Assembly (NCBI GenBank): GCA_002449845.1
Contig: DJXW01000026.1
Span: 59,502-123,501 of the forward strand
Reading direction: 5' to 3'
From: Prevotella sp. UBA6994
GTDB lineage: Bacteria > Bacteroidota > Bacteroidia > Bacteroidales > Bacteroidaceae
Length of the DNA: 64,000 nucleotides
A program made the position numbers and the translations under genes. The notes below the pieces were generated by a model. It was given only the letters and a program-made list of their open reading frames with translations. It made no database searches and had not been told where the DNA came from. Below, one piece after another: positions 29,393 to 38,590 of this stretch. Numbering within the stretch: position 1 is the first letter of the stretch; each line of letters starts with the position of its first letter.

Positions 29393-29448
29393 TAACTATA
29401 TACTTTACGAGCGTAACATACATAGTTACGCTCGTAAAGTATATAGTT
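29393..29448. repeat. Perfect 24-bp inverted repeat, member of a dispersed family
   Basis: Arms 29394-29417 and 29425-29448 are exact complements around a 7-base loop. Each arm holds the words AACTATATAC and TTTACGAGCGTAAC (or complements). A 24-bp piece (29393-29416) recurs exactly at 43908-43931. Confidence 0.9.
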
Positions 29449-29661
29449 ACGGTGAAAAACAAGCCATTTAGCATCAAAAACATGCAATTTGGGCTTCATT
29501 ATTTTCTAGAATGAAAATTTTTCTGAAATTTTTTTGTTGGATTATTTCAGCTTTTTTTTATAGTAGTAAGATGCAAGAAAGTAAGAAGCAAGAGATTAGA
29601 CTTTGTTGTTGAGAGTGAAGAAGTGAGGAGGATGTATTTTAATGATTATTAGTGAATATAT

Positions 29662-29693
29662 TTTGTGTTCATGGAATATAATCACTATATTTG
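29662..29693 (+). promoter_or_regulatory. Promoter of the cas operon
   Basis: TTTG at 29662-29665 and TATATTTG at 29686-29693, spaced 20 bp, match the Bacteroidota consensus. Transcription would start roughly 25 bp before the cas6 ATG. Confidence 0.75.
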
Positions 29694-29722
29694 CAGAATA
29701 ATAACTAAAAAACGAAAATATT

Positions 29723-30493
29723 ATGCGCTTCAAATTAACCCTTCAGATTCAACCAGATGCAATGGGACGTGAGCTACCCATTAATTACCAGTACCCGTTA
29801 CAAGCAGCTATCTATAAAACGTTAGCACAAAGTGACTTGGATTTTTCTACGTGGTTACATGAAAATGGCTATCAGTTTAGTAAGGAAAAGAAATTTAAAC
29901 TTTTCACATTTTCTAATCTAATCGTACCGCAATATGGAATTAATAAAGAAAGAGAAAGACTTATAGTCAAATCAGACCTGGTAACTTTCTACATTAGTTT
30001 CTTGCCAGAGAAAAGCACCCAAAAATTCATTCAAGGTTTGTTTCAACAACAAACTATCCAACTATCCGACTATATCTCTGGTGTGCAGTTCGTGGTTCGT
30101 GAGATACAAGTAATGCCACCTCTCGTATATCATCCAGACATGGTGTTTAAGACCCTTTCACCCATTTGTGTTTCTTGTCGTAATGATCATGGCAGAATGG
30201 ACTATCTTTCTCCTGTTGACCCACGCTATGAGTTGGGGTTACTAACAGGATTGCTTGCCCGCTATAATACCATTCATGGACAACCCTTTAGTGGAGAACC
30301 ATATTGTCACCTTCATCTGCTCAGCGAACCTAAGTCAACACTCGTTCGCATCAAAGCTGGCACTCCTAACGAGACACGTGTACGCGGCTACCGCTATAAG
30401 TTCAAAATAGACCTACCCGATGAATTGATGCAAATTGCTTATGAAAGCGGATTAGGTGAGAAGGGAAGTCTGGGATTTGGGATGATTGGATAG
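29723..30493 (+). CDS. cas6: Cas6 CRISPR RNA-processing endoribonuclease
   Basis: 256 residues, normal for Cas6. The N-terminal RAMP fold shows NYQYPLQAAIYKTL and TFSNL. The C-terminal glycine-rich loop (GEKGSLGFGMIG) is the family hallmark that grips repeat RNA. It cuts the CRISPR transcript inside each repeat, leaving an 8-base handle expected to be AUUGAAAC from the repeat end seen in the array. First gene of the cas operon; its presence argues against a standard I-C system, where Cas5d does this job. Confidence 0.88.
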   Translation: MRFKLTLQIQPDAMGRELPINYQYPLQAAIYKTLAQSDLDFSTWLHENGYQFSKEKKFKLFTFSNLIVPQYGINKERERLIVKSDLVTFYISFLPEKSTQKFIQGLFQQQTIQLSDYISGVQFVVREIQVMPPLVYHPDMVFKTLSPICVSCRNDHGRMDYLSPVDPRYELGLLTGLLARYNTIHGQPFSGEPYCHLHLLSEPKSTLVRIKAGTPNETRVRGYRYKFKIDLPDELMQIAYESGLGEKGSLGFGMIG

Positions 30494-30527
30494 TTTTTTT
30501 TAAAAAAAAGAATAATAAAAAATAAAT

Positions 30528-31085
30528 ATGTATATTGTCGTTTATAAAGGATCATTTGGCTATATAAAACCATGGACAGCTGTCAGGGATGGTGAGACTT
30601 TCAGCCAGCAATTTTTGACACCATCCATCATCGAAGGAATTGAGAAAAAACTATTTCCCGAATTGTTGGGAGTTAATGGTGAGATAAAGAAGATTATGCG
30701 TCATAAACTGAGTTATGCAGCAATTGACTTGCAACAAGAAGTTACTCAGACAAGAGGATGGAAAGTAGGTAAAAACCAGATGACACGTGCTCGTTCTATT
30801 CTTAAGCGTGGAGTTATGCTTGACCCAGTTTTGCATTTAGGTTTCCATAATAAAGCTGATGCCGAGAAAGCAGTAAAACAGCATATATGTCTCTGCAGAA
30901 ACGAAGATGTAATGTTGCCTTGTCCCGAAATTAAGGAAATTTCAGAAGAAGAGTTTAATCTTTTTGACGGCTTTGAACTGCGCTTTGGAGAATCCGAGCA
31001 ATCATTTCTTGTAGGCTACAACCGTTTTGACGGTGGAAAACCAATGTACGGATGGATAGAGTATAATGGTAACAAGCTATTATGA
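30528..31085 (+). CDS. cas5: Cas5-like Cascade subunit
   Basis: 185 residues. The start (YKGSFGYIKPWTAVRDG...FLTPSIIEGIEKKL) fits the Cas5 RAMP pattern of a first beta strand followed by a helix after a T/P-rich turn. The protein is short for Cas5 and diverged, so the identification also leans on position between cas6 and cas3. Cas5 would cap the crRNA 5' handle. Its stop overlaps the cas3 start (ATGA). I recall the Porphyromonas-type (PGING) Cas5p as the likely relative, not checked. Confidence 0.6.
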   Translation: MYIVVYKGSFGYIKPWTAVRDGETFSQQFLTPSIIEGIEKKLFPELLGVNGEIKKIMRHKLSYAAIDLQQEVTQTRGWKVGKNQMTRARSILKRGVMLDPVLHLGFHNKADAEKAVKQHICLCRNEDVMLPCPEIKEISEEEFNLFDGFELRFGESEQSFLVGYNRFDGGKPMYGWIEYNGNKLL

Positions 31086-33223
31086 GTACGCTAAGTAAGT
31101 TCGACTATATATTGGCAAAGCATGAAGATAGTGGCGGTATGCCTTTGACCACACATTTGAGATGTGTGGCTGATGCCTCTGTTGTCTTAGCCCGTCATTT
31201 GGGATTAGACGAAGAACTCGCCCAAAAAGGTGCCATCCTACATGATATAGGGAAAGTCTCACCACTGTTTCAATGCACCCTAAAAAATGGTTTCATTCAA
31301 CAACCAGGATTTGTATTTAGACATGAGATAGCTTCTCTTTTATTTATTTCTCTATTTCCAATTGAGGAGAGAGGCTTCTTGATAGACATGATAGTTGCGC
31401 ATCATAAGTCAGTCTCTAAGGACATTGGAGGAAAAGGTATTTTGGACTTGGATGACAATATGGATTGTTTCGGTCGCCATTCTACGGAATTTGCAGAATG
31501 GTGTCCCATTGCATTAGACATTCTTGCAAAATTCGGTATCAAAACACATCCTCTTAGTATTGAAGAAGCCTCCGACAATTATGACTTTGTGATTGATTAT
31601 TGTTGTGGCAAGAAGTTGAATTATTCGCGGTGGAAAGGGTTGCTTATGGCCGCCGACCACTATGCTTCAGCTTTGGAAGACAAGACGGAGGATTCTCTTG
31701 GTAAACTTTTCATCAATCCCAATTTAAATTTCTACAATAGAATACACCCTTTATATCCACTTTCGCTAATCAGCACAAATGACAAAAGGATGCACACATT
31801 GGTGACAGCTCCAACAGGCGCGGGAAAAACCGATTTCCTGTTACGTCGATGTAAAGGACGAGTGTTTTACACACTTCCGTATCAGGCATCTATCAATGCC
31901 ATGTACGACAGGATTAAAAACGATTTAAGAGATACTGACGCACAAGTATATCTACTTCATGCTTCGTCCGAGTTAAAAGTCAGGGACAAAGGAATTGAAG
32001 AAAGAATATTACAACATCATATTGGGGCATCGGTCAAGATTCTCACGCCACATCAGATGGCATCTATAGTCTTTGGCATCAAAGGCTACGAGTCCATGCT
32101 TCTTGATTTGGAGGGTTGTGATGTCATATTAGACGAGATTCACACCTATTCCAGTGAAACTCAGGCTATAGTTCTGAAAATCATTGAAATTCTGAAATCT
32201 ATTGGCTGCAGAATTCATATTGGCACTGCTACTATGCCAAGCATATTATACGAAAAGATACTGACATTGTTGGGTGGTTCTTCAGATGTCTATGAAGTTT
32301 CTTTACCAGAAAGCATCCTTAACAGTTTTAATAGACATATTATATATAAGGTGCTTGATATTGACAGTTGCAAGGATGTATTGGATAATGCTGTCAGAAA
32401 TGGGCAAAAAGTACTAATTGTCTGCAACCAAGTTGGACGGTCCCAGACATTATTTGAAAGCTTAACCAGTTTTTATCCCGATACATGCAGGATGTTGATA
32501 CACAGCCGGTTCAAGCGTAGCGACCGCACTCAACTTGAACAATTGCTCAAAGATGAATACAATACATCAAACGGAGCTTGTATTGTGGTTTCAACACAGG
32601 TGGTGGAAGTAAGTCTTGACATCAGTTTCGATGTAATGATTACCGAATGTGCACCAATAGATGCGATGATTCAGCGTTTCGGGCGCATCAACAGGAAACG
32701 AACCAAAGAGACTATTGGTAAATACAAAAGCATTTATGTTGTCCAGCCACCAAAAGATGAAACCGATGCACTGCCCTATAATATAGACATTTTGCAAAAG
32801 AGCTATGACGTTCTACCCGACAACGGATTGCTCCAAGAATCTATGCTACAGACGATGATAGATGCTGTTTATCCTGATACCAAGTTTATGAACCTCGACT
32901 ATTCGGGGGTAGTATTTGTTGACGGGAAGTGGACAATAAAAGAATTGTGCCATCATGCGAAGTCTGCTTTGCTTGAAGTGCTTGACATCAATTCTGCCGT
33001 ATGCATTCAAGAAAGTGACCAAGAAGAATATCTTCATACTCCAGCCAATCGGATGATGTTGGAGATACCCGTGAGCTATAGAAGCATAGCCTACAGGAAA
33101 CTCAAGCAGATAAACGTAGGCTCTCGTCCATTCATCATACCAGACAGAGCCTACGATGAAGAAAAAGGACTCTTGATAGAGAATGCGAGACCAGAATTAT
33201 TTACACAATATGAATTTTTATAA
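31082..33223 (+). CDS. cas3: Cas3 HD nuclease-helicase
   Basis: 713 residues. HD nuclease domain at the N terminus (His25, His54-Asp55 in LHDIGK, His81, His107-108), then an SF2 helicase. The helicase shows Walker A about 242-249 (TAPTGAGKT), DEIH about 353-356, GTATMP, and the last motif QRFGRINR about 530. All catalytic signatures look intact. It degrades target DNA after Cascade recruits it. Start overlaps cas5 by 4 bases; cas8 begins 12 bp downstream. Confidence 0.95.
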   Translation: MSTLSKFDYILAKHEDSGGMPLTTHLRCVADASVVLARHLGLDEELAQKGAILHDIGKVSPLFQCTLKNGFIQQPGFVFRHEIASLLFISLFPIEERGFLIDMIVAHHKSVSKDIGGKGILDLDDNMDCFGRHSTEFAEWCPIALDILAKFGIKTHPLSIEEASDNYDFVIDYCCGKKLNYSRWKGLLMAADHYASALEDKTEDSLGKLFINPNLNFYNRIHPLYPLSLISTNDKRMHTLVTAPTGAGKTDFLLRRCKGRVFYTLPYQASINAMYDRIKNDLRDTDAQVYLLHASSELKVRDKGIEERILQHHIGASVKILTPHQMASIVFGIKGYESMLLDLEGCDVILDEIHTYSSETQAIVLKIIEILKSIGCRIHIGTATMPSILYEKILTLLGGSSDVYEVSLPESILNSFNRHIIYKVLDIDSCKDVLDNAVRNGQKVLIVCNQVGRSQTLFESLTSFYPDTCRMLIHSRFKRSDRTQLEQLLKDEYNTSNGACIVVSTQVVEVSLDISFDVMITECAPIDAMIQRFGRINRKRTKETIGKYKSIYVVQPPKDETDALPYNIDILQKSYDVLPDNGLLQESMLQTMIDAVYPDTKFMNLDYSGVVFVDGKWTIKELCHHAKSALLEVLDINSAVCIQESDQEEYLHTPANRMMLEIPVSYRSIAYRKLKQINVGSRPFIIPDRAYDEEKGLLIENARPELFTQYEFL

Positions 33224-33235
33224 CACCTCGACAGT

Positions 33236-34582
33236 ATGATTACAGCTAATATAGGAAGAACATTTTTGGATGCCTACAACAAAAGGTTTCATGAAAATTA
33301 TGATGCTAAGTCATTCTTTTTTGATGTATATTATCCTCTCTTTTTTGATTATAAAAAGTATTTGATGACAGCTGGTAACACCCCACTTGAAAATCCAAAA
33401 ATAAGTTGGGCAGACATGATTGCTGGGAAAAAATCTTTTGAGTCAAAAGAGCAGAGAGAGAAGAGGCTAGAAAGTCTAGTCTCAAAAATTGGAATAGGTT
33501 ACCCAACAACAGATAATTCCATTGGCTTTGGTTCAACTGACATTAATTCAACTACGTCAGGTCAAACCACATGCATAGCATACCCCTTTGCAGAAGAAGA
33601 TATTTATTATTCTTGGTTTGGAGCAAGTTTGGGTGTCGGTGTGCAAGGTGGCTTGTCTATCTTGTTTTCAGAGGCAGACATCCTTGTGGATTTGTTTGAA
33701 GGCTGGAAATTATACAGAACCATTTTGAACGCGAATGACAAACTTAAAGGAAATCAAGTAAATACATGGAATGGACAGTGGTTGGCTCATCGATACAATA
33801 AAAGAGTTTATAATCAAGAGCAACCTATGGTTGGTTTTTCTCCTTTCGAAGCAACGGCTGGTGGGATGAACATTGCTACTCAGTCATGGACGAAAGTTGT
33901 GATAGGTATTGCCCAACAATATGAGCAGCCTAATTTAATGGGATATATTTTTAATTTTGGACAGACGAATACAACAATTGGTTTTATTCCATTCAATCTA
34001 ATGCACATAAAGAGACCTATACAGCTTTATTCAAAGCTCTTTGGTTCTAATGAAGGGACAAAAGCAGAAGAACTGTGGGGTACTGAGAAAGGTTTCAAAG
34101 CATGTTGTCAAAAAGGTGCTATTGGTATAGAGGCCATGCAACCCAAAGGATTTAGGCAATATATGACAGAGGATAAAGGCAAAGGAGTGAAACTTCCTAA
34201 ATATGACGAGAAACATAAAATTAATTTTCATACATATCAAATCTGGTTATTAGCTATGTTAAACAACGAAGAACTATGGACAAAGTCCATTGAGTTTGCT
34301 CAAACGTTGCAAACTTATGTCAATAGAGACAAAAAACTGAGTACAAAAAGAGGCAATATCGTGAGAAATATTTTGGCCTCTAATACAAAAAAATCATTCT
34401 TTCAAGCATTGAGTGAAATCGTATCTGATGTGGAGTCATTCAATAAAATCGAAGAGAATGCTAAGATTATACACATGATGCCAAATGATAATGTGCCTTA
34501 TTATTTGACATTGCTAAGGTTCCATTTTGCAGGGCTTAACAACAAGAATAACCCTCAAGCATTAGAATTAGATTTCAAATGA
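33236..34582 (+). CDS. cas8: Cas8-like Cascade large subunit
   Basis: 448 residues with no strong motif known to me. It has no CxxC...CxxC zinc pattern, unlike the Cst1-type Cas8 of many Bacteroidota I-B systems. Identity is by elimination: an effector-module gene of the right size between cas3 and cas7. PGING-subtype Csp2 (grouped with Cas8c in older nomenclature, from memory) is the best guess. Role: PAM recognition and Cas3 recruitment. Composition is AT-richer than the SusCD genes. Confidence 0.6.
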   Translation: MITANIGRTFLDAYNKRFHENYDAKSFFFDVYYPLFFDYKKYLMTAGNTPLENPKISWADMIAGKKSFESKEQREKRLESLVSKIGIGYPTTDNSIGFGSTDINSTTSGQTTCIAYPFAEEDIYYSWFGASLGVGVQGGLSILFSEADILVDLFEGWKLYRTILNANDKLKGNQVNTWNGQWLAHRYNKRVYNQEQPMVGFSPFEATAGGMNIATQSWTKVVIGIAQQYEQPNLMGYIFNFGQTNTTIGFIPFNLMHIKRPIQLYSKLFGSNEGTKAEELWGTEKGFKACCQKGAIGIEAMQPKGFRQYMTEDKGKGVKLPKYDEKHKINFHTYQIWLLAMLNNEELWTKSIEFAQTLQTYVNRDKKLSTKRGNIVRNILASNTKKSFFQALSEIVSDVESFNKIEENAKIIHMMPNDNVPYYLTLLRFHFAGLNNKNNPQALELDFK

Positions 34583-34593
34583 TATAAATATTT

Positions 34594-35655
34594 ATGAAAA
34601 AAAGTTGTTTCATTTATCTGCGTGGTTTAAAACACGCCGAAAATGCCGTTTTTTGTGTGGAAAACGGTCAAAAGAGTTATTATGACCCTCAATTTGGGTT
34701 TCAAGTGCCGTATTCGAGTGGGCAACAAGTAAAACGCTCTATTCTTTCAGCGTTAGTTGATGAGTTGGGGGTACTCCCTGCTCCAACAACATTTGTATTT
34801 GATGTTAAAAACAAATCATTGGGTGAAGGTGAGGTTCTTTCTATATGTGACCCTTCTTACATCGATCAATTGTTAGGTGGATGGATGAGGGCAGTCAAAG
34901 AAGGCAAAGAAAGAACTGTAAAACGTAGAAGCCCACTTTCTATTTCATCGATGCATCCATTACATCCTCTTTTGGTATCTAAATCAAAAGAAAACATCAC
35001 TTTTGATCGTTCCGACAGACCAGAAGTACATACGATTAAGGTACGAGGACCACAAGGTAATGAGTTGTCTGCTGATGAGATAGATCAATTATTAGCTGGC
35101 ACAGATAGAAGTCTTTTGAGAAAATGGATTCCTGATAACTATAGGGCAACGGGATTGTTTATTTATGATGTAGCCATTGACTTGCGCACTCTTTTTTGTG
35201 TTTCCACTAATCAATACGAGCCAGAATTATCCAAGGAAATGATTAAGTGTTTGGAAGAAAAAGGCTGGGTGAAGAGTAAAAATGTATTCGGGGAATGTCT
35301 TGTCTTACCTAAAGAAGAACGTGACAAAGTAATTCCTGCCTTGGCAAAGGCTCTCATCAATTGGCGCATCACTTCTAACCAAGCTCGTACATTCAGTCTA
35401 ATGGAAACACTGGCTGTTGCCATAAGTGACAATGCTAATACATTGTCAGGTGCCATACGCGCTAAATTAATAGACGAAGGAGATAAGCCAATTGCAAAAC
35501 CTGTTATTGATGAGAATGCTGGTGCAGACTTATTCGTTACTTTGCCATGTGCCAGCTACATAGTAACGGAAAATGAAAGTGCTTATGCACTGCATGAAGC
35601 CGAAATGAGACTGATTGAGTTGATGAATGCATTTGATTATGAAAATCAATTGTGA
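34594..35655 (+). CDS. cas7: Cas7-like Cascade backbone subunit
   Basis: 353 residues. The RAMP start (CFIYLRGLKHAENAVFC) is followed by VPYSSGQQVKRSILSAL and ATGLFIYDVAIDLRTLFCVS, resembling the Cas7/DevR core where a strand-helix precedes the central sheet. Cas7 polymerises along the crRNA. Starts 11 bp after cas8. A 104-bp gap with a hairpin follows before rhuM, so the effector operon may end here. Confidence 0.7.
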   Translation: MKKSCFIYLRGLKHAENAVFCVENGQKSYYDPQFGFQVPYSSGQQVKRSILSALVDELGVLPAPTTFVFDVKNKSLGEGEVLSICDPSYIDQLLGGWMRAVKEGKERTVKRRSPLSISSMHPLHPLLVSKSKENITFDRSDRPEVHTIKVRGPQGNELSADEIDQLLAGTDRSLLRKWIPDNYRATGLFIYDVAIDLRTLFCVSTNQYEPELSKEMIKCLEEKGWVKSKNVFGECLVLPKEERDKVIPALAKALINWRITSNQARTFSLMETLAVAISDNANTLSGAIRAKLIDEGDKPIAKPVIDENAGADLFVTLPCASYIVTENESAYALHEAEMRLIELMNAFDYENQL

Positions 35656-35680
35656 CAGCCCAACTCTCAACATCATCAAC

Positions 35681-35717
35681 TATGACACCGCCGATATTTT
35701 ACATTGGTGGTGTCATA
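35681..35717. promoter_or_regulatory. Inverted repeat between cas7 and rhuM
   Basis: Arms 35681-35692 and 35706-35717 (TATGACACCGCC and GGTGGTGTCATA) pair over 12 bp with one G.U and a 13-base loop. No T-run follows, so an operator or RNA processing site fits better than a simple terminator. Confidence 0.55.
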
Positions 35718-35759
35718 AGCCTTCATGGTTGATTTTTAGATTGATATCTTTATATTATT

Positions 35760-36776
35760 ATGTCAAAACGTAAAGAAATAAGAAACAGTACAGCTGAGTT
35801 CCTCATCTTCCAAGCGGAGACGAAGGAGCAAGGTGTGGAGGTGTATTATAAAGAAGAAAACATCTGGGCTACACAAAAAGCTATCTCCGTACTGTTCGAC
35901 TGTGACAGGAGTGTTGTTACAAAGCATTTAAGAAATATTTTTGAGACAGGAGAACTGGATGAGTCACAAGTATGTGCAAAATTTGCACATACTGCCTCAG
36001 ACGGGAAGAACTATAACACAAAGTTCTACAATCTTGATGCCATCATCGCCGTTGGATACCGCGTGAACAGCATTCGCGCCACTCAGTTCAGACAATGGGC
36101 TACGAGTGTGCTGAGACAGTATGCCATACGCGGCTATGTGCTCGACAGGAAACGCATGGAGAACGGCACGTTCTTGGGGGAGGACTACTTCGAGCACCTT
36201 TTGGCAGAGATACGGGAGATTCGTCTGTCGGAACGGCGATTCTATCAGAAACTGACGGACATCTATGCCACCAGTATGGATTATAACAAAGATGCACCGA
36301 CCACGCGACAGTTCTTCAAACGCATCCAGAATAAAATGCATTATGCTGTACATCAGCATACGGCAGCAGAACTCATCATGGAGCGGGCTGATGCCGAGAA
36401 GGAACACATGGGGTTGACCACATGGGAGAATGCACCAGACGGAAAGATAGTGAAGACGGATGTGTCGATTGCCAAGAACTATTTGAAAGAAATGGAATTG
36501 GAGGACATGGGACGTATCGTGACAGCAGTGCTCGAATTTGCTGAGAGTCGTGCCAAACGACATATTCCCATGACGATGGAGGACTGGGCAAAGCGCATTG
36601 ATGCGTATTTGAGCAGTGATGAACGTCCCCTGCTGGACAATGCTGGCAGTGTGAGCCATGAAGAGGCTGTACTGTATGCAGAGACTGAATTTGAAAAATA
36701 TCGTATCATCCAAGACCATCTTTTTCAAAGTGATTTTGACAGATTTCTTGGAGAACTTCCATTTGTGGAGAAATAA
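35760..36776 (+). CDS. RhuM-family protein embedded in the cas operon
   Basis: 338 residues, full length for the RhuM family (PF13310), with the typical N-terminal block (EENIWATQKAISVLFDCDRSV, FYNLDAIIAVGYRVNS, FRQWATSVLRQYAIRGYVLD). Function unknown; first named as a Salmonella virulence gene, and common on mobile and defence islands. It lies in the same direction between cas7 and cas4; its stop is 17 bp from the cas4 ATG, so it is probably co-transcribed with cas4-cas1-cas2. GC content is somewhat higher than in cas7 and cas8, hinting at separate acquisition. The pattern of an intact frame suggests it is kept by selection. Confidence 0.85.
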   Translation: MSKRKEIRNSTAEFLIFQAETKEQGVEVYYKEENIWATQKAISVLFDCDRSVVTKHLRNIFETGELDESQVCAKFAHTASDGKNYNTKFYNLDAIIAVGYRVNSIRATQFRQWATSVLRQYAIRGYVLDRKRMENGTFLGEDYFEHLLAEIREIRLSERRFYQKLTDIYATSMDYNKDAPTTRQFFKRIQNKMHYAVHQHTAAELIMERADAEKEHMGLTTWENAPDGKIVKTDVSIAKNYLKEMELEDMGRIVTAVLEFAESRAKRHIPMTMEDWAKRIDAYLSSDERPLLDNAGSVSHEEAVLYAETEFEKYRIIQDHLFQSDFDRFLGELPFVEK

Positions 36777-36793
36777 CTTATCAACTCGCAGAT

Positions 36794-37309
36794 ATGACAC
36801 TTACAGGCACACATTTCAACTACTATCAAATTTGCCGTCGTAAGCTATGGTTGTTTGCCAATGGTATCAATATGGAACACACTAATGACATGGTGTATGA
36901 TGGCAAACTGATTCATGAGGGAAGCTATCCGCAACGTTCAGAACGCTATGAGGAAATATCTATAGAGGGCATTAAGGTGGATTTCTTCGATACGAAGAGA
37001 CGAGTTATCCATGAGATAAAACGCTCTGACAAGATGGAAAAGGCGCATGAGTGGCAGGTGAAATACTACATTTATGTGTTTGAAAGAAATGGCATTGAAG
37101 GATGTACGGGATTGTTGGAATATCCTACCATTCGGCAAACAATACCTGTAGTGTTGACAGATGGAGACAGAGATGTGATTAAGGAAATGGAAAAGGAAAT
37201 CAAGAACATCATTGAATCGGATAACTGTCCTTCCATTGAGAAGAAACGTATATGCAAATCTTGCAGTTATTATGATTTTTGTTTTACTACTGAACCTGAT
37301 GAAATATGA
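36794..37309 (+). CDS. cas4: Cas4 nuclease
   Basis: 171 residues, typical of stand-alone Cas4. Iron-sulphur cluster cysteines Cys14, Cys154, Cys157 and Cys163 (ICKSCSYYDFC) and RecB-type catalytic Asp63 and Glu74-x-Lys76 (HEIKRS) are all present. It trims prespacers and selects PAM-adjacent ends with Cas1-Cas2. The last bases overlap the cas1 start (ATGA). Confidence 0.93.
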   Translation: MTLTGTHFNYYQICRRKLWLFANGINMEHTNDMVYDGKLIHEGSYPQRSERYEEISIEGIKVDFFDTKRRVIHEIKRSDKMEKAHEWQVKYYIYVFERNGIEGCTGLLEYPTIRQTIPVVLTDGDRDVIKEMEKEIKNIIESDNCPSIEKKRICKSCSYYDFCFTTEPDEI

Positions 37310-38322
37310 AGAAAACTTTTTATTTGTTTAACCCTGGTCAGATGGAACGAAAGGATAACACTCTGAAGTTTACTCCTTTTTCTATTGACGAAGATGGTAC
37401 AGAGCATCCTGGACAACCACGTTATCTTCCTGTAGAGGACATTAGTGAGTTTTATTGTTTTGGTTCACTGAAAGCAAATAGCTCTTTGTTCAATTTCCTT
37501 GGACAGAAAGACATCTGTATGCACTTCTTTGATTATTACGAAAACTACACGGGGTCGTTTATGCCACGCGATTCGTTGCTATCTGGGAGAATGTTATTGG
37601 CTCAGACAGCCGCATATCAGAATAAAAAGCGGCGTGTTGCCATTGCCCAAAAGTTTATAGAGGGAGCAGCTTATAATATGGTACGTAATCTGATGTATTA
37701 TAACCGTAGGGGAAAAGACATGGAGGATATCATCGTCATCATTAATTGTTTGGCAAAGAAGATTATGGGTGCAACCGAGATAGATGAACTGATGGGCATT
37801 GAGGGACAAATAAGGAAAACATATTATGAGGCATTCGACTTGATACTTAATGATTTCCAAATGGAAGAACGAAGCAAGCAACCTCCGCAAAATGAGGTGA
37901 ATGCTCTGATCTCGTTTGGAAACATGATGTGTTATAGCCAATGCCTGCGAGCCATTCATCAGACGCAACTTAATCCCACTATTAGCTTCTTGCATACTCC
38001 TGGTGAGCGACGGTATTCACTCTGCTTGGACATTTCTGAAATATTTAAACCCATCATTATCGACCGTGTCATATTCCGAGTGTTAAACCGTAGAGAGATT
38101 CAAAACAAACACTTTGACAGGAAACTGAACCGTTGCTTGCTTAACGAGAAAGGGAAACAAGTATTTGTACGAGCAATTGAAGATAAACTGAATGAAACAT
38201 TTCAACACAAGTCGTTGGGAAGGAAAGTGAGTTTTCGACATCTCATTAAACTGGAATGCTATAAATTGGCAAAACACTTTTTGGGTATAGAAGAGTATAA
38301 ACCTTTTAAAATGTATTGGTAA
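37306..38322 (+). CDS. cas1: Cas1 CRISPR integrase
   Basis: 338 residues. The metal-binding triad is intact: Glu166 (IEGQIRKTYYEAF), His230 (SFLHTPGERR) and Asp242 (CLDISEIFKP), with normal family spacing. Inserts new spacers at the leader end. Overlaps cas4 by 4 bases and is followed 4 bp later by cas2; size and surroundings fit subtype I-B-like adaptation modules. Confidence 0.96.
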   Translation: MKKTFYLFNPGQMERKDNTLKFTPFSIDEDGTEHPGQPRYLPVEDISEFYCFGSLKANSSLFNFLGQKDICMHFFDYYENYTGSFMPRDSLLSGRMLLAQTAAYQNKKRRVAIAQKFIEGAAYNMVRNLMYYNRRGKDMEDIIVIINCLAKKIMGATEIDELMGIEGQIRKTYYEAFDLILNDFQMEERSKQPPQNEVNALISFGNMMCYSQCLRAIHQTQLNPTISFLHTPGERRYSLCLDISEIFKPIIIDRVIFRVLNRREIQNKHFDRKLNRCLLNEKGKQVFVRAIEDKLNETFQHKSLGRKVSFRHLIKLECYKLAKHFLGIEEYKPFKMYW

Positions 38323-38326
38323 GAGT

Positions 38327-38590
38327 ATGTATGTGATACTTGTTTATGATTTTGGTGAGAAACGTGTGGCAAAGATGTTGAAACTATGCCGTAAATATCT
38401 TTTTTGGATACAGAATTCTGTATTTGAAGGAGAAATATCTGAAGTGAAATTGAAAGAGCTTTTACAAAAGGCTCACGGATTTATGGATAAGACAGAAGAT
38501 AGCATCATTTTGTTTAAGCATCCTTCAAAAGTGTATATGGATAAAGAAATAATAGGTAAGGAAAGGGGATTTACGGATAATTTCTTGTAG
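38327..38590 (+). CDS. cas2: Cas2
   Basis: 87 residues with the ferredoxin-like start MYVILVYDF (Asp8 conserved). Bridges Cas1 dimers during spacer integration. Last cas gene; the leader follows directly. Confidence 0.95.
   Translation: MYVILVYDFGEKRVAKMLKLCRKYLFWIQNSVFEGEISEVKLKELLQKAHGFMDKTEDSIILFKHPSKVYMDKEIIGKERGFTDNFL

Larger units (their letters stand above)
29142..29661. other. Intergenic region between the nutrient locus and the cas operon
   Basis: No gene is seen in this AT-rich 520-bp gap. It holds a terminator hairpin for the S9 peptidase (29213-29259) and a perfect long palindrome (29394-29448). The cas promoter begins at its right edge. Confidence 0.6.

Noticed and set aside
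30528..31085. Possibility that the second cas-operon gene is an unrelated new gene
   Set aside because: The Cas5-like N terminus and position make Cas5 the simpler explanation, though confidence is moderate.
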